DNA of 32,087 nt from Bradyrhizobium sp. Leo170 (GTDB lineage Bacteria > Pseudomonadota > Alphaproteobacteria > Rhizobiales > Xanthobacteraceae), in NCBI RefSeq assembly GCF_004296405.1, contig NZ_PSRR01000062.1, positions 1 to 32,087 of the forward strand. The letters run 5' to 3'. The notes under the pieces were generated by a model. The model did no database searches. It was not told where the DNA came from and worked only from the letters and a program-made list of their open reading frames with translations. A program made the translations under genes and the position numbers. Shown in pieces: positions 16,475 to 25,559 of the stretch (position 1 is its first letter; each line of letters starts with the position of its first letter).

Positions 16475-17954
16475 CGACCGATCTCTCCACCTTTGGCTCC
16501 CAGCCGCCGCCCAGCGCCTGATACAGGCTGATGATCGCCTGCAGGCGGGCCAGTTGCGCCTGCCACAGCGCGTCCTCGGCCTGGAATAGAGTCTGTTGGG
16601 TCTGTAGCACAGTTACGATGTCAGCAGTTCCGGCCTGCAACTGCTGTTCGGCCAATTGAAACGCCCGCTGTGACGACGCCACGACGTCACGCTGCAGCCT
16701 CAGCCGGATCGTGGTCTCGCGTATTGCCACCAGCGCGCTGTCGACGTCGGCAAAGGATTGCACCACCGCCTTGCGATAGGCTTGCAGCAGTTCATCCTGC
16801 TGCGCCTGCGTTAATTCGAAATTGCCGAGGATCCGCCCGCCGTCGAAGATCGGCTGCGTCGCGCTGCCGACCAGGCTGAAGAACGCCGCATGCGGCTGGA
16901 ATAGCGCCGACAGCGCCGAACTCTGATAGCCGCCCTGCCCGGTCAACTGGATACTCGGAAAGAACTGCGCGCGGGCGCTGCCGACATTGGCGGTGGCGGC
17001 TGCGAGCTGTGCCTCCTGTCGCCTGATGTCGGGACGCTGCGTCAACAGCCCCGACGGCAGGCCCGGGGTTACCCGTGGAATGGCGATGTTGTTGAGCGAG
17101 CCGCCGGTGATGCGCACGCTCTCCGGCGGCCGCGACACCAGCGTCGCCAGCGCATTGATGTTCTGGTCGAGGGTCTGCCGGAGCGGTGGCACCAACGCGC
17201 GCTGGTTGGCCACCAGGCTCTCCTGCTGCGCGACGTCGAGATCGGTGCCGGTGCCGGCCTTGAAGCGATCCCTGATCGCGTTGAGGACACGCTCGGCGCT
17301 GGCGATGTTGCGCTGGGCGGTGCGAATTCGATCCTGCGACGTCAGCACCTGGAAATAGGCATTGGCAACGGCGGTCAGTGTGGTCAGCGCCACCACCTCG
17401 CGGTCGAAGCGGCTGGCGACCGCGGTCTCTTCCGCAGCCTGCGCAGCGTCGCGGTTCTGGCCCCAGAAATCGAGCTGATAGCTCGCGGCAAGCGAGGCGT
17501 TGTAATTGACCACCTCGCGCCCGCCGATGCTCAAGCCGCTTGCGCTCGAGCCGGAGGTACGCGAATAGGTCTCTGATCCACTGCCGGACAGCGTCGGCAG
17601 CAAGGCCGCGCCGGCAATCCGAGCCTGCGCGTCCGCTTGCTTGAAACGCGCCACCGCCGCCGCAATGTCCAGATTGACCCGCTGGGCTTCTTCCATCAGC
17701 GTCGTCAGTTCCGTCGAGCGAAAGCCACGCCACCAGTCGAGCGTCGGCGGCGCGTCTGAGGCCTTTGTCTGCCGCGCCGCCTTGTAGCCGCCGGGAATAT
17801 CCAGCGCAGGATCGGGAAGATCCTTGGTCAGGATGCAGCCGGCCGAGCTCGCGGCAATCACAAAACCCGCAAACATGCGCAACACGGTTCGCAGGCTTGG
17901 CACAGGCGCGCGCAGCCGTGCGCCGACAGCAGCCCCCCGGATGCGCTGGGTCAC
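16464..17954 (-). CDS. Outer membrane efflux lipoprotein, NodT family (TolC-like)
   Basis: This 496-residue protein is the outer-membrane channel of the tripartite pump. The N-terminus has a signal segment with a lipobox, ASSAGC, so the protein is probably lipid-anchored. Two repeated outer-membrane-efflux domains follow, with long coiled-coil helices (for example VNLDIAAAVARFKQADAQAR and the matching half near residues 345-450). The start is GTG at 17954, chosen because a strong GGAGGAG lies 7 bases upstream; the first in-frame ATG (17876) would cut off the start of the signal segment. It is the first gene of the operon, and its promoter should lie in the 485-base gap shared with cysK. Having the channel inside the operon resembles MuxABC-OpmB more than E. 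coli MdtABC, which uses TolC. Confidence 0.94.
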   Translation of the reverse strand: MTQRIRGAAVGARLRAPVPSLRTVLRMFAGFVIAASSAGCILTKDLPDPALDIPGGYKAARQTKASDAPPTLDWWRGFRSTELTTLMEEAQRVNLDIAAAVARFKQADAQARIAGAALLPTLSGSGSETYSRTSGSSASGLSIGGREVVNYNASLAASYQLDFWGQNRDAAQAAEETAVASRFDREVVALTTLTAVANAYFQVLTSQDRIRTAQRNIASAERVLNAIRDRFKAGTGTDLDVAQQESLVANQRALVPPLRQTLDQNINALATLVSRPPESVRITGGSLNNIAIPRVTPGLPSGLLTQRPDIRRQEAQLAAATANVGSARAQFFPSIQLTGQGGYQSSALSALFQPHAAFFSLVGSATQPIFDGGRILGNFELTQAQQDELLQAYRKAVVQSFADVDSALVAIRETTIRLRLQRDVVASSQRAFQLAEQQLQAGTADIVTVLQTQQTLFQAEDALWQAQLARLQAIISLYQALGGGWEPKVERSVDAL

Positions 17955-18439
17955 CTCCGTTCTCCTCCGCGCGCCGAATCAAGTCGCGATGAGTTCGCAA
18001 CGCGTTGGGGGATAGTCTGTAGAACCTTCACGGAGTGATGCTTCCAATGGAACCGCCCCGTCATACTACTCCGGGGGCATAGCAAGCGGACAGTCCTGCC
18101 AACCCGACGAGAGACCCTGGCCAAGTTCAACCAGGGAACCTCCGAATAGCAAGTTGTCCTTATCTTACAGGCCTTACTTCAATTTTGTCGGCACCGGAAG
18201 CTGCCGGAATCTTACGAAGATTTCATGGGGATTTCCGAGCGCCTGTTGCCCCGAATCCCCAATGCTCCGACACCATCCGGCACCCCATTTCGCGGACCGA
18301 GAGTCGCGAGGCAGATTGCCGCGGACCGGTGGGTCGATTCGGGCCGGCTCGCACCGCGGCGCAAGGGGGCCTTTCCCTTTTGCCGCCCCCGCACTAGGGT
18401 CAGCCGGGAGCGAAATAACCGGCAAAGAATACCCCCGAC
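17955..18439. other. Divergent intergenic region between the efflux operon and cysK (485 bases)
   Basis: I see no supported gene here; short open frames look like noise. Two hairpins stand out: gccccg...cggggg(c) near 18055-18080, and ccctgg-N10-ccaggg near 18115-18136. A short dyad, ccgg-aagctg-ccgg, lies near 18195-18208. The promoters of both the efflux operon and cysK must be here. I found no match to a riboswitch I know and no clear regulator operator. Confidence 0.4.
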
Positions 18440-19474
18440 ATGACAATCAACAACGACGTCGTCGAAGCCATCGGCAATACGCCGCTGATCAAGCTGAAGC
18501 GTGCCTCCGAGCTGACCGGATGCACCATCCTGGGCAAGGCCGAGTTCATGAATCCCGGCCAGTCGGTCAAGGACCGCGCCGGCAAGTGGATGATCCTGGA
18601 GGCGGAGAAACGTGGCGCGCTCAAGCCGGGCGGGCTGGTGGTGGAATCGACCGCCGGCAATACCGGCATCGGGCTCGCGGTCGTCGCCAGCGCCCGCGGC
18701 TACCGGACCCTGATCCTGATCCCAGAAACCCAGAGCCAGGAAAAGAAGGACATGCTGCGGCTGTGCGGCGCCGAATTGCTCGAGGTGCCGGCGCTGCCCT
18801 ACTCCAATCCGAACAACTATCAGCATGTCGGCAAACGGCTAGCTGACGAACTTCGCAAGACTGAGCCGAACGGCGTGTTGTTCGCCGACCAGTGGAACAA
18901 CCTCGACAACGCCAAGGCGCACTACGACTCGACCGGCCCGGAGATCTGGCAGCAGACCGGCGGCAAGGTCGACGGTTTCATCTGCTCGGTCGGCACCGGC
19001 GGCACGCTCGCCGGGATCAGCCGCGCCCTGAAGGAAAAGAACAACGGCATCGTCACCGCCTGCGCCGATCCGCACGGCTTTGCGATGTACGAACTGTTCA
19101 AGCATGGCGAGGCCAAATCGACGCCGGGCGACTCGATCACCGAGGGCATCGGTCTTGGCCGCGTCACGTCCATCATCGAGACCGCCAAGGTCGATGACGC
19201 CTTCCTGATTTCGGACGAAGAAGCGGTCACCGTGATTTACGAACTCCTGGAGCATGAGGGCCTCTGCCTCGGCGGTTCGACCGGCATCAACATCGCCGGC
19301 GCGATCCACCTGGCAAAGCAGCTCGGGCCCGGCAAGACGATCGTGACGATCCTCGCCGACTCCGGCAACCGCTATCAGTCCAAGCTCTTCAATCCGGATT
19401 TCATGCGCTCGAAGAACCTGCCGGTGCCGGCATGGCTCGAGAAGCGCACCAAGATCGACGTGCCGTTTGTTTAG
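18440..19474 (+). CDS. cysK: Cysteine synthase A (O-acetylserine sulfhydrylase)
   Basis: This is a PLP enzyme that makes cysteine from O-acetylserine and sulfide in the cytoplasm. The 344-residue protein shows the PLP lysine K44 in SVKDRAG, the substrate loop STAGNTG (about 70-76), the phosphate-binding loop GTGGT (185-189) and a serine that holds the pyridine ring in ADSGNRY. It is slightly longer than E. coli CysK. The ATG at 18440 lacks a strong ribosome site, but the first residues align with the conserved EAIGNTPLIKL start. It is transcribed alone, divergently from the efflux operon and convergently with aapP. A cystathionine beta-synthase-like activity cannot be fully excluded. Confidence 0.95.
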   Translation: MTINNDVVEAIGNTPLIKLKRASELTGCTILGKAEFMNPGQSVKDRAGKWMILEAEKRGALKPGGLVVESTAGNTGIGLAVVASARGYRTLILIPETQSQEKKDMLRLCGAELLEVPALPYSNPNNYQHVGKRLADELRKTEPNGVLFADQWNNLDNAKAHYDSTGPEIWQQTGGKVDGFICSVGTGGTLAGISRALKEKNNGIVTACADPHGFAMYELFKHGEAKSTPGDSITEGIGLGRVTSIIETAKVDDAFLISDEEAVTVIYELLEHEGLCLGGSTGINIAGAIHLAKQLGPGKTIVTILADSGNRYQSKLFNPDFMRSKNLPVPAWLEKRTKIDVPFV

Positions 19475-19486
19475 GACGCGAGTAGT

Positions 19487-19518
19487 GAGTAGCGAATGGA
19501 TTGCCCTATTCGCTACTC
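19487..19518. terminator. Hairpin between cysK and aapP (likely bidirectional terminator)
   Basis: Perfect 11-base arms gagtagcgaat (19487-19497) and attcgctactc (19508-19518) enclose a 10-base loop. Further partial copies of the same unit follow (gccattcgctattcgctc to about 19535). It starts 12 bases after the cysK stop and lies downstream of aapP on the other strand. There is no long T tract. It may be a repeat element acting as terminator. Confidence 0.6.
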
Positions 19519-19534
19519 GCCATTCGCTATTCGC

Positions 19535-20275
19535 TCATCTCAAGATCTGACTGAGGAACAGCTTCGTCCGCGCGTGCTGCGGATGGGCGAAGAATTCCTT
19601 CGGCGTGTTCGACTCGATGATCTGGCCGGCGTCCATGAAGATGACGCGGTCGGCGACCTCGCGGGCAAATCCCATCTCGTGGGTGACGACCAGCATGGTC
19701 ATGCCCTCTTTGGCGAGGTCGACCATGGTGTCCAGGACTTCCTTCACCATTTCCGGGTCGAGCGCCGAGGTCGGCTCGTCGAACAGCATCACCTTCGGGT
19801 TCATCGTGAGCGCACGCGCGATCGCGACGCGCTGCTGCTGGCCGCCGGACATCTGGCCCGGATATTTGCTGGCCTGATGCGGGATTTTTACCCGCTCCAG
19901 GAACTTCATCGCTGAGGCCTCTGCGTCCCTCTTCGGGATGTTGCGCACCCAGATCGGCGCCAGCGTACAGTTGTCGAGCACGGTCAGATGCGGAAACAGG
20001 TTGAAGCTCTGGAACACCATGCCAACCTCGCGCCGGACCTCGTCGACGCGCCGCAAGTTCGGACCGAGTTCAATGTTATCGACGATGATCTCGCCTTCCT
20101 GAAACTCCTCCAGCGCGTTGATGCAGCGGATCAGCGTCGACTTGCCGGAGCCCGAAGGGCCGCAGATCACGATGCGCTCGCCCCGGCCGACTTCGAGATT
20201 GATGTCGCGCAGCACGTGGAACTCGCCGTACCACTTGTTGAGGCCCTTGATGCTGACGATCGGATTCGAACTCAT
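19535..20275 (-). CDS. aapP: General L-amino acid ABC transporter ATPase AapP
   Basis: This is the ATP-binding subunit of the Aap importer, with 246 residues from the chosen ATG. Walker A is GPSGSGKST, the signature MSGGQQQR, Walker B VMLFDEPTSALD and the switch histidine in VTHEMGF. The chosen ATG at 20275 gives the usual start, MSSNPIVSIKGLNKWYG; a GTG at 20287, directly after the aapM stop, is possible, and neither has a strong ribosome site. It is the last gene of aapJQMP. In rhizobia this system takes up many L-amino acids and can also export them (established for Rhizobium leguminosarum). The substrate range here is inferred from homology. Confidence 0.94.
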   Translation of the reverse strand: MSSNPIVSIKGLNKWYGEFHVLRDINLEVGRGERIVICGPSGSGKSTLIRCINALEEFQEGEIIVDNIELGPNLRRVDEVRREVGMVFQSFNLFPHLTVLDNCTLAPIWVRNIPKRDAEASAMKFLERVKIPHQASKYPGQMSGGQQQRVAIARALTMNPKVMLFDEPTSALDPEMVKEVLDTMVDLAKEGMTMLVVTHEMGFAREVADRVIFMDAGQIIESNTPKEFFAHPQHARTKLFLSQILR

Positions 20276-20287
20276 GGCGAATTTCAC

Positions 20288-21811
20288 TCAGTTGCGCCGG
20301 TGCGCGTTCAGCCTGTTCTCGACGAACAGAGAATAGCGCGACATGCCGAAACAGAAGACGAAATAGATCAGCCCGGTGAAGGCAAAGCCGGTGAAAGCCG
20401 TGGTCGGCGTCGCCCAGGTGGGATCGCTGAAGGAAGCGCGCAATTGGCCGAGCAGGTCGAACAGCGCGACGATCGACACCAGCGAGGTGTCTTTGAACAG
20501 CGCGATGAAGCTGTTGACAAGGCCGGGAATGACGTGGCGCAGCGCCTGCGGCAGGACGATCAGCGCCGTCGTCTTCCACCAGGACAGGCCGAGCGCGCTT
20601 GCCGCCTCCCCCTGCCCGCGCGGGATCGCCTGCAGCCCACCCCTGATGACCTCGGCCTGATAGGCGCCGGCGAACAGCGCAATGCCGATCAGCGCGCGCA
20701 CCAGACCGTCGATGGTGAAGCCGGTCGGCACGAACAGCGGCAGCATATAGGTCGCAAAGAACAGCACCGTGATCAGCGGCACGCCGCGCCAGAACTCGAT
20801 GAAGGCGATCGAGAAAATACGGATCAAGGGGATGGTCGAGCGTCGGCCGAGCGCCAGCGCAATGCCGACCGGCATCGAAGTGACGATGCCTGTCACCGAA
20901 ACGACCAGCGTCACCAGCAAGCCGCCCCACAGCCGGGTGTCGACCACGGGGAAGCCGCCGCGGTCGAGCTTCATGACTGATATCACCAGCCCAATGCCGG
21001 CAAAGGTCGCGAGACTGACGACCAGCGGCCGCCAGCCGGTGCGGAAACCGCCACCGAGGAAGAACAGCAGCAGCGAGACGATCACGGCGGTGATCGCGAA
21101 ATCGATCCAGACCGGCTGGCCTGCGCTCTGGATCTGGTCGAGCAGCCATTGCAGGGGTAGCAGCCCCCAGGAGATCACCGTGCTGATCAGGACGATCAGC
21201 TTTCCGAGCCCCCAGAGCGCCGGCCCGATCACGGCGGCGGCTTCGCCGGCCGCCGCGAGCTTGCGCCCGCCGTCGCCGATGCTGTCGTTGAAGCCCGACA
21301 ATAGCGACGTGATCCAGCTCACGGCAAAACCATCGAGCCCGCCGCCGCGCAGCAAGAAGAATGCGACCACCGGAAAAGCCAGGAAGAACAGGCTGGCATT
21401 GTTGCCCTTGGCCGGGAGCCGAGGAATCAACAGCGGCAACAGCAGCACAGCCGCCAGGAAGAAGGTCAGGTTGACCCGCCAGCGCTCCGGCTCCGGATAG
21501 AATCCATAGATGAACTGGCTGAGCTTGGCCTGGATGAACGGCCAGCAGGCGCCGACCGGATGCCCGGCAGTCTCGGCCAGGCACGCGGCGCGGTCCGTGC
21601 CGGTCCAGACTGCATCCACAAACAGGAATTTGACCGTGGGGACGAGCACGAACCACAGCAGGAGCACGCTGACGATCGTGATCAGGATGTTGGTCGGCGA
21701 ATTGAACAGCCGCGTGCGCAGGAAGCCCACGAGACCCGTGGTCTTCACCGGCGCGGGCCGCTGCGGAACGAGTTCCTCGCGGACGAAATTGGAAACGGCG
21801 AAATCGCTCAT
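20288..21811 (-). CDS. aapM: General L-amino acid ABC transporter permease AapM (with insertion)
   Basis: This is an inner-membrane permease of the HisM family, 507 residues. The N-terminal periplasmic-loop region (WTGTDRAACL...GACWPF) and the C-terminal half, with the coupling loop around EAASALGLSWWKT and DTSLVSIVALFDLLGQ, match AapM/YhdY proteins. Between VVAFFLLRGGG and GGFPVVDTRLWGGLLVTL, where YhdY-like proteins have only a few residues, this one has about 125 more (residues 158-284), including two or three hydrophobic segments. The ATG at 21811 overlaps the aapQ stop (ATGA), so translation is coupled. It forms the membrane channel with AapQ. Whether the inserted segment is typical of this genus needs comparison. 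Confidence 0.93.
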   Translation of the reverse strand: MSDFAVSNFVREELVPQRPAPVKTTGLVGFLRTRLFNSPTNILITIVSVLLLWFVLVPTVKFLFVDAVWTGTDRAACLAETAGHPVGACWPFIQAKLSQFIYGFYPEPERWRVNLTFFLAAVLLLPLLIPRLPAKGNNASLFFLAFPVVAFFLLRGGGLDGFAVSWITSLLSGFNDSIGDGGRKLAAAGEAAAVIGPALWGLGKLIVLISTVISWGLLPLQWLLDQIQSAGQPVWIDFAITAVIVSLLLFFLGGGFRTGWRPLVVSLATFAGIGLVISVMKLDRGGFPVVDTRLWGGLLVTLVVSVTGIVTSMPVGIALALGRRSTIPLIRIFSIAFIEFWRGVPLITVLFFATYMLPLFVPTGFTIDGLVRALIGIALFAGAYQAEVIRGGLQAIPRGQGEAASALGLSWWKTTALIVLPQALRHVIPGLVNSFIALFKDTSLVSIVALFDLLGQLRASFSDPTWATPTTAFTGFAFTGLIYFVFCFGMSRYSLFVENRLNAHRRN

Positions 21812-23013
21812 CAGCCCATGCTCCGACTGATCCGCCAGCCATAGAAGCTCATGATCGCGCTCGTCACCAGCGAGATCAGGAGATAGACGCCCATGGTGAT
21901 GCCGATGATCTCGATCGCCTGGCCGGTCTGGCTCAGCGTCGTTCCGGCGAACACCGACACCAGGTCGGGATAGCCGATCGCGACCGCGAGCGAGGAGTTC
22001 TTGGTGAGGTTGAGATACTGGTTGGTGAGCGGCGGTAGGATCACGCGCATCGCCTGCGGGATCACGATCAGCCGCAGCACCTCACCGCGGTGCAGCCCGA
22101 GCGAGGAGCCGGCCTCCATCTGTCCCTTGTGCACGGACAGGATGCCGGCGCGCACGATCTCGGCGATGAAAGCGGCTGTGTAGGTCGACAGCGCAAGCGT
22201 CAGCGCCACGAACTCCGGAATCAGGCGCGAGCCGCCGGCGAAATTGAAGCCCCTCAGCACTGGCATCTCGAAGGTAACCGGCGCGCCGAAGATCAGCGAC
22301 GTCACCAGCGGCAGCCCGATCAGAAGGCCCAGCAGGTAGGGCCAGATCGTGATCATCCTGCCATACTGGTAGAGCTGCCGCCGCGCGTAGCGCCAAAGCA
22401 CCAGCGCCGCCACGATCGCAACCAAGACCGCGACGACAAACGGTTCGAAGCCGGGATTGCCAATCGGCCTTGGAATCACCAGGCCGCGGTTGTTGAGGAA
22501 GAACATGCCGAACACGGAGACGCTCTGCCGCGGACTGGGCAGAGCCGCGAGCACCGCCAGATACCAAAACAGTATCTGAAACAAGATCGGCAGGTTGCGC
22601 ACCAGTTCGACATAGGCGCCGGAAATCCGCGACAACAGCCAGTTCGGCGACAGCCGCCCGAGCGCCACCATGAAGCCGATCACGGTGGCGAAGAAGATGC
22701 CGATCACCGAGACCAGCAGCGTATTCACCAGTCCCACGAAGAAGACGCGCGTATAAGTGTCCGAGCCCGTGTACGGGATCAGGTTCTGGCTGACGTCAAA
22801 GCCAGCGGTGTTCTGCAGGAAGCCAAAGCCTGCGGTGATCCGCTGCGCCTGAAGGTTGGCGCGGGCATTGGCCACGATCTCATAGGCAATCCAGGCGAGC
22901 ACGGCGACGAACAGGAGCTGGAGGACGAAGCCTCCCCATCCTGCGCGGCCGCCGAGCGCACGTTGCAGCTTGAGCAAAAACTGCGACGGTGGTTTCCGGG
23001 GCTCGATGGCCAT
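21811..23013 (-). CDS. aapQ: General L-amino acid ABC transporter permease AapQ
   Basis: This is an inner-membrane permease of 400 residues, the length I recall for AapQ. It has a cytoplasmic N-terminus, about eight hydrophobic segments and a large periplasmic loop with QRITAGFGFLQNTAGFDVSQ, typical of the general amino acid permease subfamily. The coupling loop is GSSLGLHRGEVLRLIVIPQA, followed by NSSLAVAIGYPDLVSVFAGT. ATG at 23013, 18 bases after the aapJ stop; its own stop overlaps aapM. It pairs with AapM to form the translocation channel for amino acids delivered by AapJ. Confidence 0.95.
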   Translation of the reverse strand: MAIEPRKPPSQFLLKLQRALGGRAGWGGFVLQLLFVAVLAWIAYEIVANARANLQAQRITAGFGFLQNTAGFDVSQNLIPYTGSDTYTRVFFVGLVNTLLVSVIGIFFATVIGFMVALGRLSPNWLLSRISGAYVELVRNLPILFQILFWYLAVLAALPSPRQSVSVFGMFFLNNRGLVIPRPIGNPGFEPFVVAVLVAIVAALVLWRYARRQLYQYGRMITIWPYLLGLLIGLPLVTSLIFGAPVTFEMPVLRGFNFAGGSRLIPEFVALTLALSTYTAAFIAEIVRAGILSVHKGQMEAGSSLGLHRGEVLRLIVIPQAMRVILPPLTNQYLNLTKNSSLAVAIGYPDLVSVFAGTTLSQTGQAIEIIGITMGVYLLISLVTSAIMSFYGWRISRSMG

Positions 23014-23031
23014 CGCCGCACGCCTATCGGA

Positions 23032-24048
23032 TCAGCGGATCGGCGGCGCGTACTGGATACCGCCCTTATTCCAGAGGTTATTGAGACCGCGGGCGATGCC
23101 GAGTTTCGAGCCCGCGCCGACGTTGCGATCAAACGCCTCGCCGTAATTACCGACCGACTTCACGATCCGCGCGAACCAGTCCTTGGTCAAGCCGAGCTGT
23201 TCGCCGAGATTGCCGTCGGTGCCGAAGGCGCGCTTCAGCTCCGGCTTGTCAGATTTGGCCATCTCGTCGACGTTCTTCTGGGTGACGGAGAGTTCCTCGG
23301 CATCGACCATCGCAAACAGCGTCCATTTCACGATGTCGAACCATTGGTCGTCGCCATGGCGGACCATCGGGCCGAGCGGCTCCTTGGAGATCACCTCAGG
23401 CAGGACGACGTGGTCGGCGGGATTGGCGAGCTTCAGGCGCTCGGCGTAAAGCTGTGAGACGTCGGAAGTGAAGACGTCGCAGCGGCCGGATTCATAGGCC
23501 TTCACCGTCTCATCGGCAGAGGCGAACGCGATCACCTCATACTTCATGTTGTTGCCCTTGAAGTAGTCGGCGAGGTTCTGCTCGGTCGTGGTTCCGGTCT
23601 GCACGCAAACCGAGGCGCTGTTCAACTCCAGCGCTGAATTGACCTTCAGCGACTTCTTCACCAGGAAGCCCTGCCCGTCATAATAGGTCACGCCGGTGAA
23701 GTTGGCGCCGAGCGAGGTATCGCGCGACAGCGTCCAGGTGGTGTTGCGCGACAGCACGTCGATCTCGCCGGACTGCAGCGCGGTAAAGCGGTCTTTCGCC
23801 GACAGCGGCACGAACTTGACCTTGGTGCCATCGTTGAAGATCGCCGCCGCGATTGCGCGGCAGACGTCCACATCAAGCCCGGTCCAGTTCCCCTTGTCGT
23901 CGGGGGACGAGAATCCGGGCAGGCCCTGGCTGACCCCGCAGGACAGCATGCCCCGGTCCTTGACCGTCTTAAGGGTTTGCGCCGAAGCGCCCTGCGCCGA
24001 GAGGCCGGCGGCAAGGGCAAGTGTGAGAACCAGCGATACGCGTTTCAT
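23032..24048 (-). CDS. aapJ: General L-amino acid-binding periplasmic protein AapJ
   Basis: This is a periplasmic solute-binding protein (family 3), 338 residues. A clear signal peptide (MKRVSLVLTLALAAGLSAQG, cut near ASA-Q) is followed by TLKTVKDRGMLSCGVSQGLPG, WTGLDVDVCRAIAAAIF and LQSGEIDVLSRNTTWTLSRD, typical of AapJ/YhdW. Cysteines such as those in LSCGV and VDVCRA are conserved in this subfamily. I chose ATG at 24048, which has AAAGG about 8 bases upstream; the longer frame uses TTG at 24063 without such a site. It is the first gene of the aap operon, and a promoter should lie in the 317-base gap shared with metC. Confidence 0.95.
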   Translation of the reverse strand: MKRVSLVLTLALAAGLSAQGASAQTLKTVKDRGMLSCGVSQGLPGFSSPDDKGNWTGLDVDVCRAIAAAIFNDGTKVKFVPLSAKDRFTALQSGEIDVLSRNTTWTLSRDTSLGANFTGVTYYDGQGFLVKKSLKVNSALELNSASVCVQTGTTTEQNLADYFKGNNMKYEVIAFASADETVKAYESGRCDVFTSDVSQLYAERLKLANPADHVVLPEVISKEPLGPMVRHGDDQWFDIVKWTLFAMVDAEELSVTQKNVDEMAKSDKPELKRAFGTDGNLGEQLGLTKDWFARIVKSVGNYGEAFDRNVGAGSKLGIARGLNNLWNKGGIQYAPPIR

Positions 24049-24365
24049 GGCAGGGCCTTTCAAGGGGTCGTCCGGGAAGGTTTGCGTGCGGTCGCCTCAA
24101 ACGTTAACGGACCGACCGATGATCCCCAGCGAATCGCCGAACTGGCCTGCATCTTGCGTGCCAGTCAGCCAAGCGTTGGATCGAAGGTCGCGGCAGGCCC
24201 CTCAACGTGCGGCGACTTGAAGTTGGGCGCATCACATAGTGACTGACGAGCCGGGTCAAGGGGTTGACGTAGCTCTTCCCTGTCCTGTTATTAAAAACCC
24301 GGCCCGGGCCCGCTTCTTCCGACGCGTCACGGCTGCTGCGGCAAAAAGTCTTTAACGGCGAGCGC
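24049..24365. promoter_or_regulatory. Divergent aapJ/metC promoter region
   Basis: A plausible promoter for metC has a -35 of TTGACG at 24264-24269 and a -10 among GTTATTAA at 24287-24294, with a spacing of 17 to 19 bases, about 70 bases before the metC ATG. A short dyad, TCAC-ATA-GTGA (24232-24242), lies just upstream of it, and a palindrome, CGTTAACG (24102-24109), lies nearer aapJ. Either could be an operator. I looked for an alphaproteobacterial SAM-II riboswitch, common before methionine genes, and did not see its characteristic pseudoknot sequence. Confidence 0.4.
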
Positions 24366-25559
24366 ATGAGCTTTTCCAACGACGGACCGGTCCCCCCACA
24401 ACAGCCCGAAACCCGCTTGGTGACCGCGGGCCGGGACACTGAGGCCCAGAAGGGCTTCGTCAATCCGCCGGTTGTCCACGGTTCCACCGTGCTCTATCCG
24501 ACCGCGGACGACCTCCATGCCCATCGCGGCGAATATCAGTATGGCCGCCACGGCACGCCGACGACGCGGGCGCTGCAGGACGTGCTGATGGCGCTGGAGG
24601 GGCCGCAGTGCGCCGGCGTCGGGCTGACGCCATCGGGCCTCGCGGCGATCAGCACGGCGCTATTGTCGGTGCTCAAGGCCGGGGACCATCTCCTGGTCTG
24701 CGACAACGTCTACCGCCCCTCGCGCAATTTCTGCAACGGCCTGCTGGCGCGCTATGGGGTGGAGACCACCTATTTCGATCCGCTCGTGGGCGCTGGCATC
24801 GAAGCGCTGTTCAAGCCGAACACGCGCGCGGTGCTGGTCGAAGCGCCGGGCTCGCAATCCTTCGAGATGCCTGACATTCCCGCGATCGCTGCCGTCGCGC
24901 ATGCGCGCACCGCGCTCGTGATCGACGACAACACCTGGGCGACCCCGCTCTATCACCGGTCGCTGGAGCAAGGCGTCGACATCAGCATCCAGGCGGCGAC
25001 CAAGTATATCGGCGGCCATTCCGACATCATGTTCGGCACCATTTCGGCCAATGCCGAGGCGTGGCCGCTGCTCGCCGAGGGCATCCGCCTGCTCGGCGTC
25101 TGCGCCGGGCCCGACGACGTCTATCTGGCGCTGCGCGGCGTCCGCACGCTGTCGGTCCGGCTGGCGCAGCATTACCGTTCCGGACTGGAGATGGCGCGCT
25201 GGCTGCAGGTGCGTCCCGAAGTAGCGCGGGTGGTGCACCCCGCGCTCGAGAGCGATCCGGGCCACGCGATCTGGAAGCGCGATTTCACCGGCGCCTCGGG
25301 CCTGTTCAGCATCGTGCTGCAGCCGGCCTCACAGAAAGCGGTCGACGCCCTGCTGGACACCGTCAAGCTGTTCGGCATGGGCTATTCCTGGGGCGGCTTC
25401 GAAAGCCTGGTCATCCCCTTCGACTGCAGCGACTATCGCACAGCCACCAAATGGGCGCCGGGCGGTCCGACGCTGCGGCTCCATATCGGGCTCGAAAACA
25501 TCGACGACCTCAAGGCCGATCTCGATCGCGGCTTTGCCGCGCTCAAGGCGGCGATGTAA
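24366..25559 (+). CDS. metC: Cystathionine beta-lyase
   Basis: This is a PLP enzyme of the Cys/Met metabolism (trans-sulfuration) family that splits cystathionine into homocysteine, pyruvate and ammonia in methionine synthesis. The 397-residue protein has the PLP lysine K213 in AATKYIGGHSD, the PLP-binding aspartate in VIDDNTWATPLY, and YQYGRHGTPT near residue 57, whose tyrosine and arginine contact the phosphate of the neighbouring subunit. WGGFESL and the length fit beta-lyases better than gamma-synthases. The ATG at 24366 follows a GGCGAG. It is divergent from aapJ, an arrangement I recall in other rhizobia. Methionine gamma-lyase or another family activity is possible but less likely. Confidence 0.9.
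   Translation: MSFSNDGPVPPQQPETRLVTAGRDTEAQKGFVNPPVVHGSTVLYPTADDLHAHRGEYQYGRHGTPTTRALQDVLMALEGPQCAGVGLTPSGLAAISTALLSVLKAGDHLLVCDNVYRPSRNFCNGLLARYGVETTYFDPLVGAGIEALFKPNTRAVLVEAPGSQSFEMPDIPAIAAVAHARTALVIDDNTWATPLYHRSLEQGVDISIQAATKYIGGHSDIMFGTISANAEAWPLLAEGIRLLGVCAGPDDVYLALRGVRTLSVRLAQHYRSGLEMARWLQVRPEVARVVHPALESDPGHAIWKRDFTGASGLFSIVLQPASQKAVDALLDTVKLFGMGYSWGGFESLVIPFDCSDYRTATKWAPGGPTLRLHIGLENIDDLKADLDRGFAALKAAM

Noticed and set aside
24049..24365. Possible SAM-II riboswitch before metC
   Set aside because: Methionine genes in this class often have one, but I could not find its characteristic conserved loop and pseudoknot segments here.
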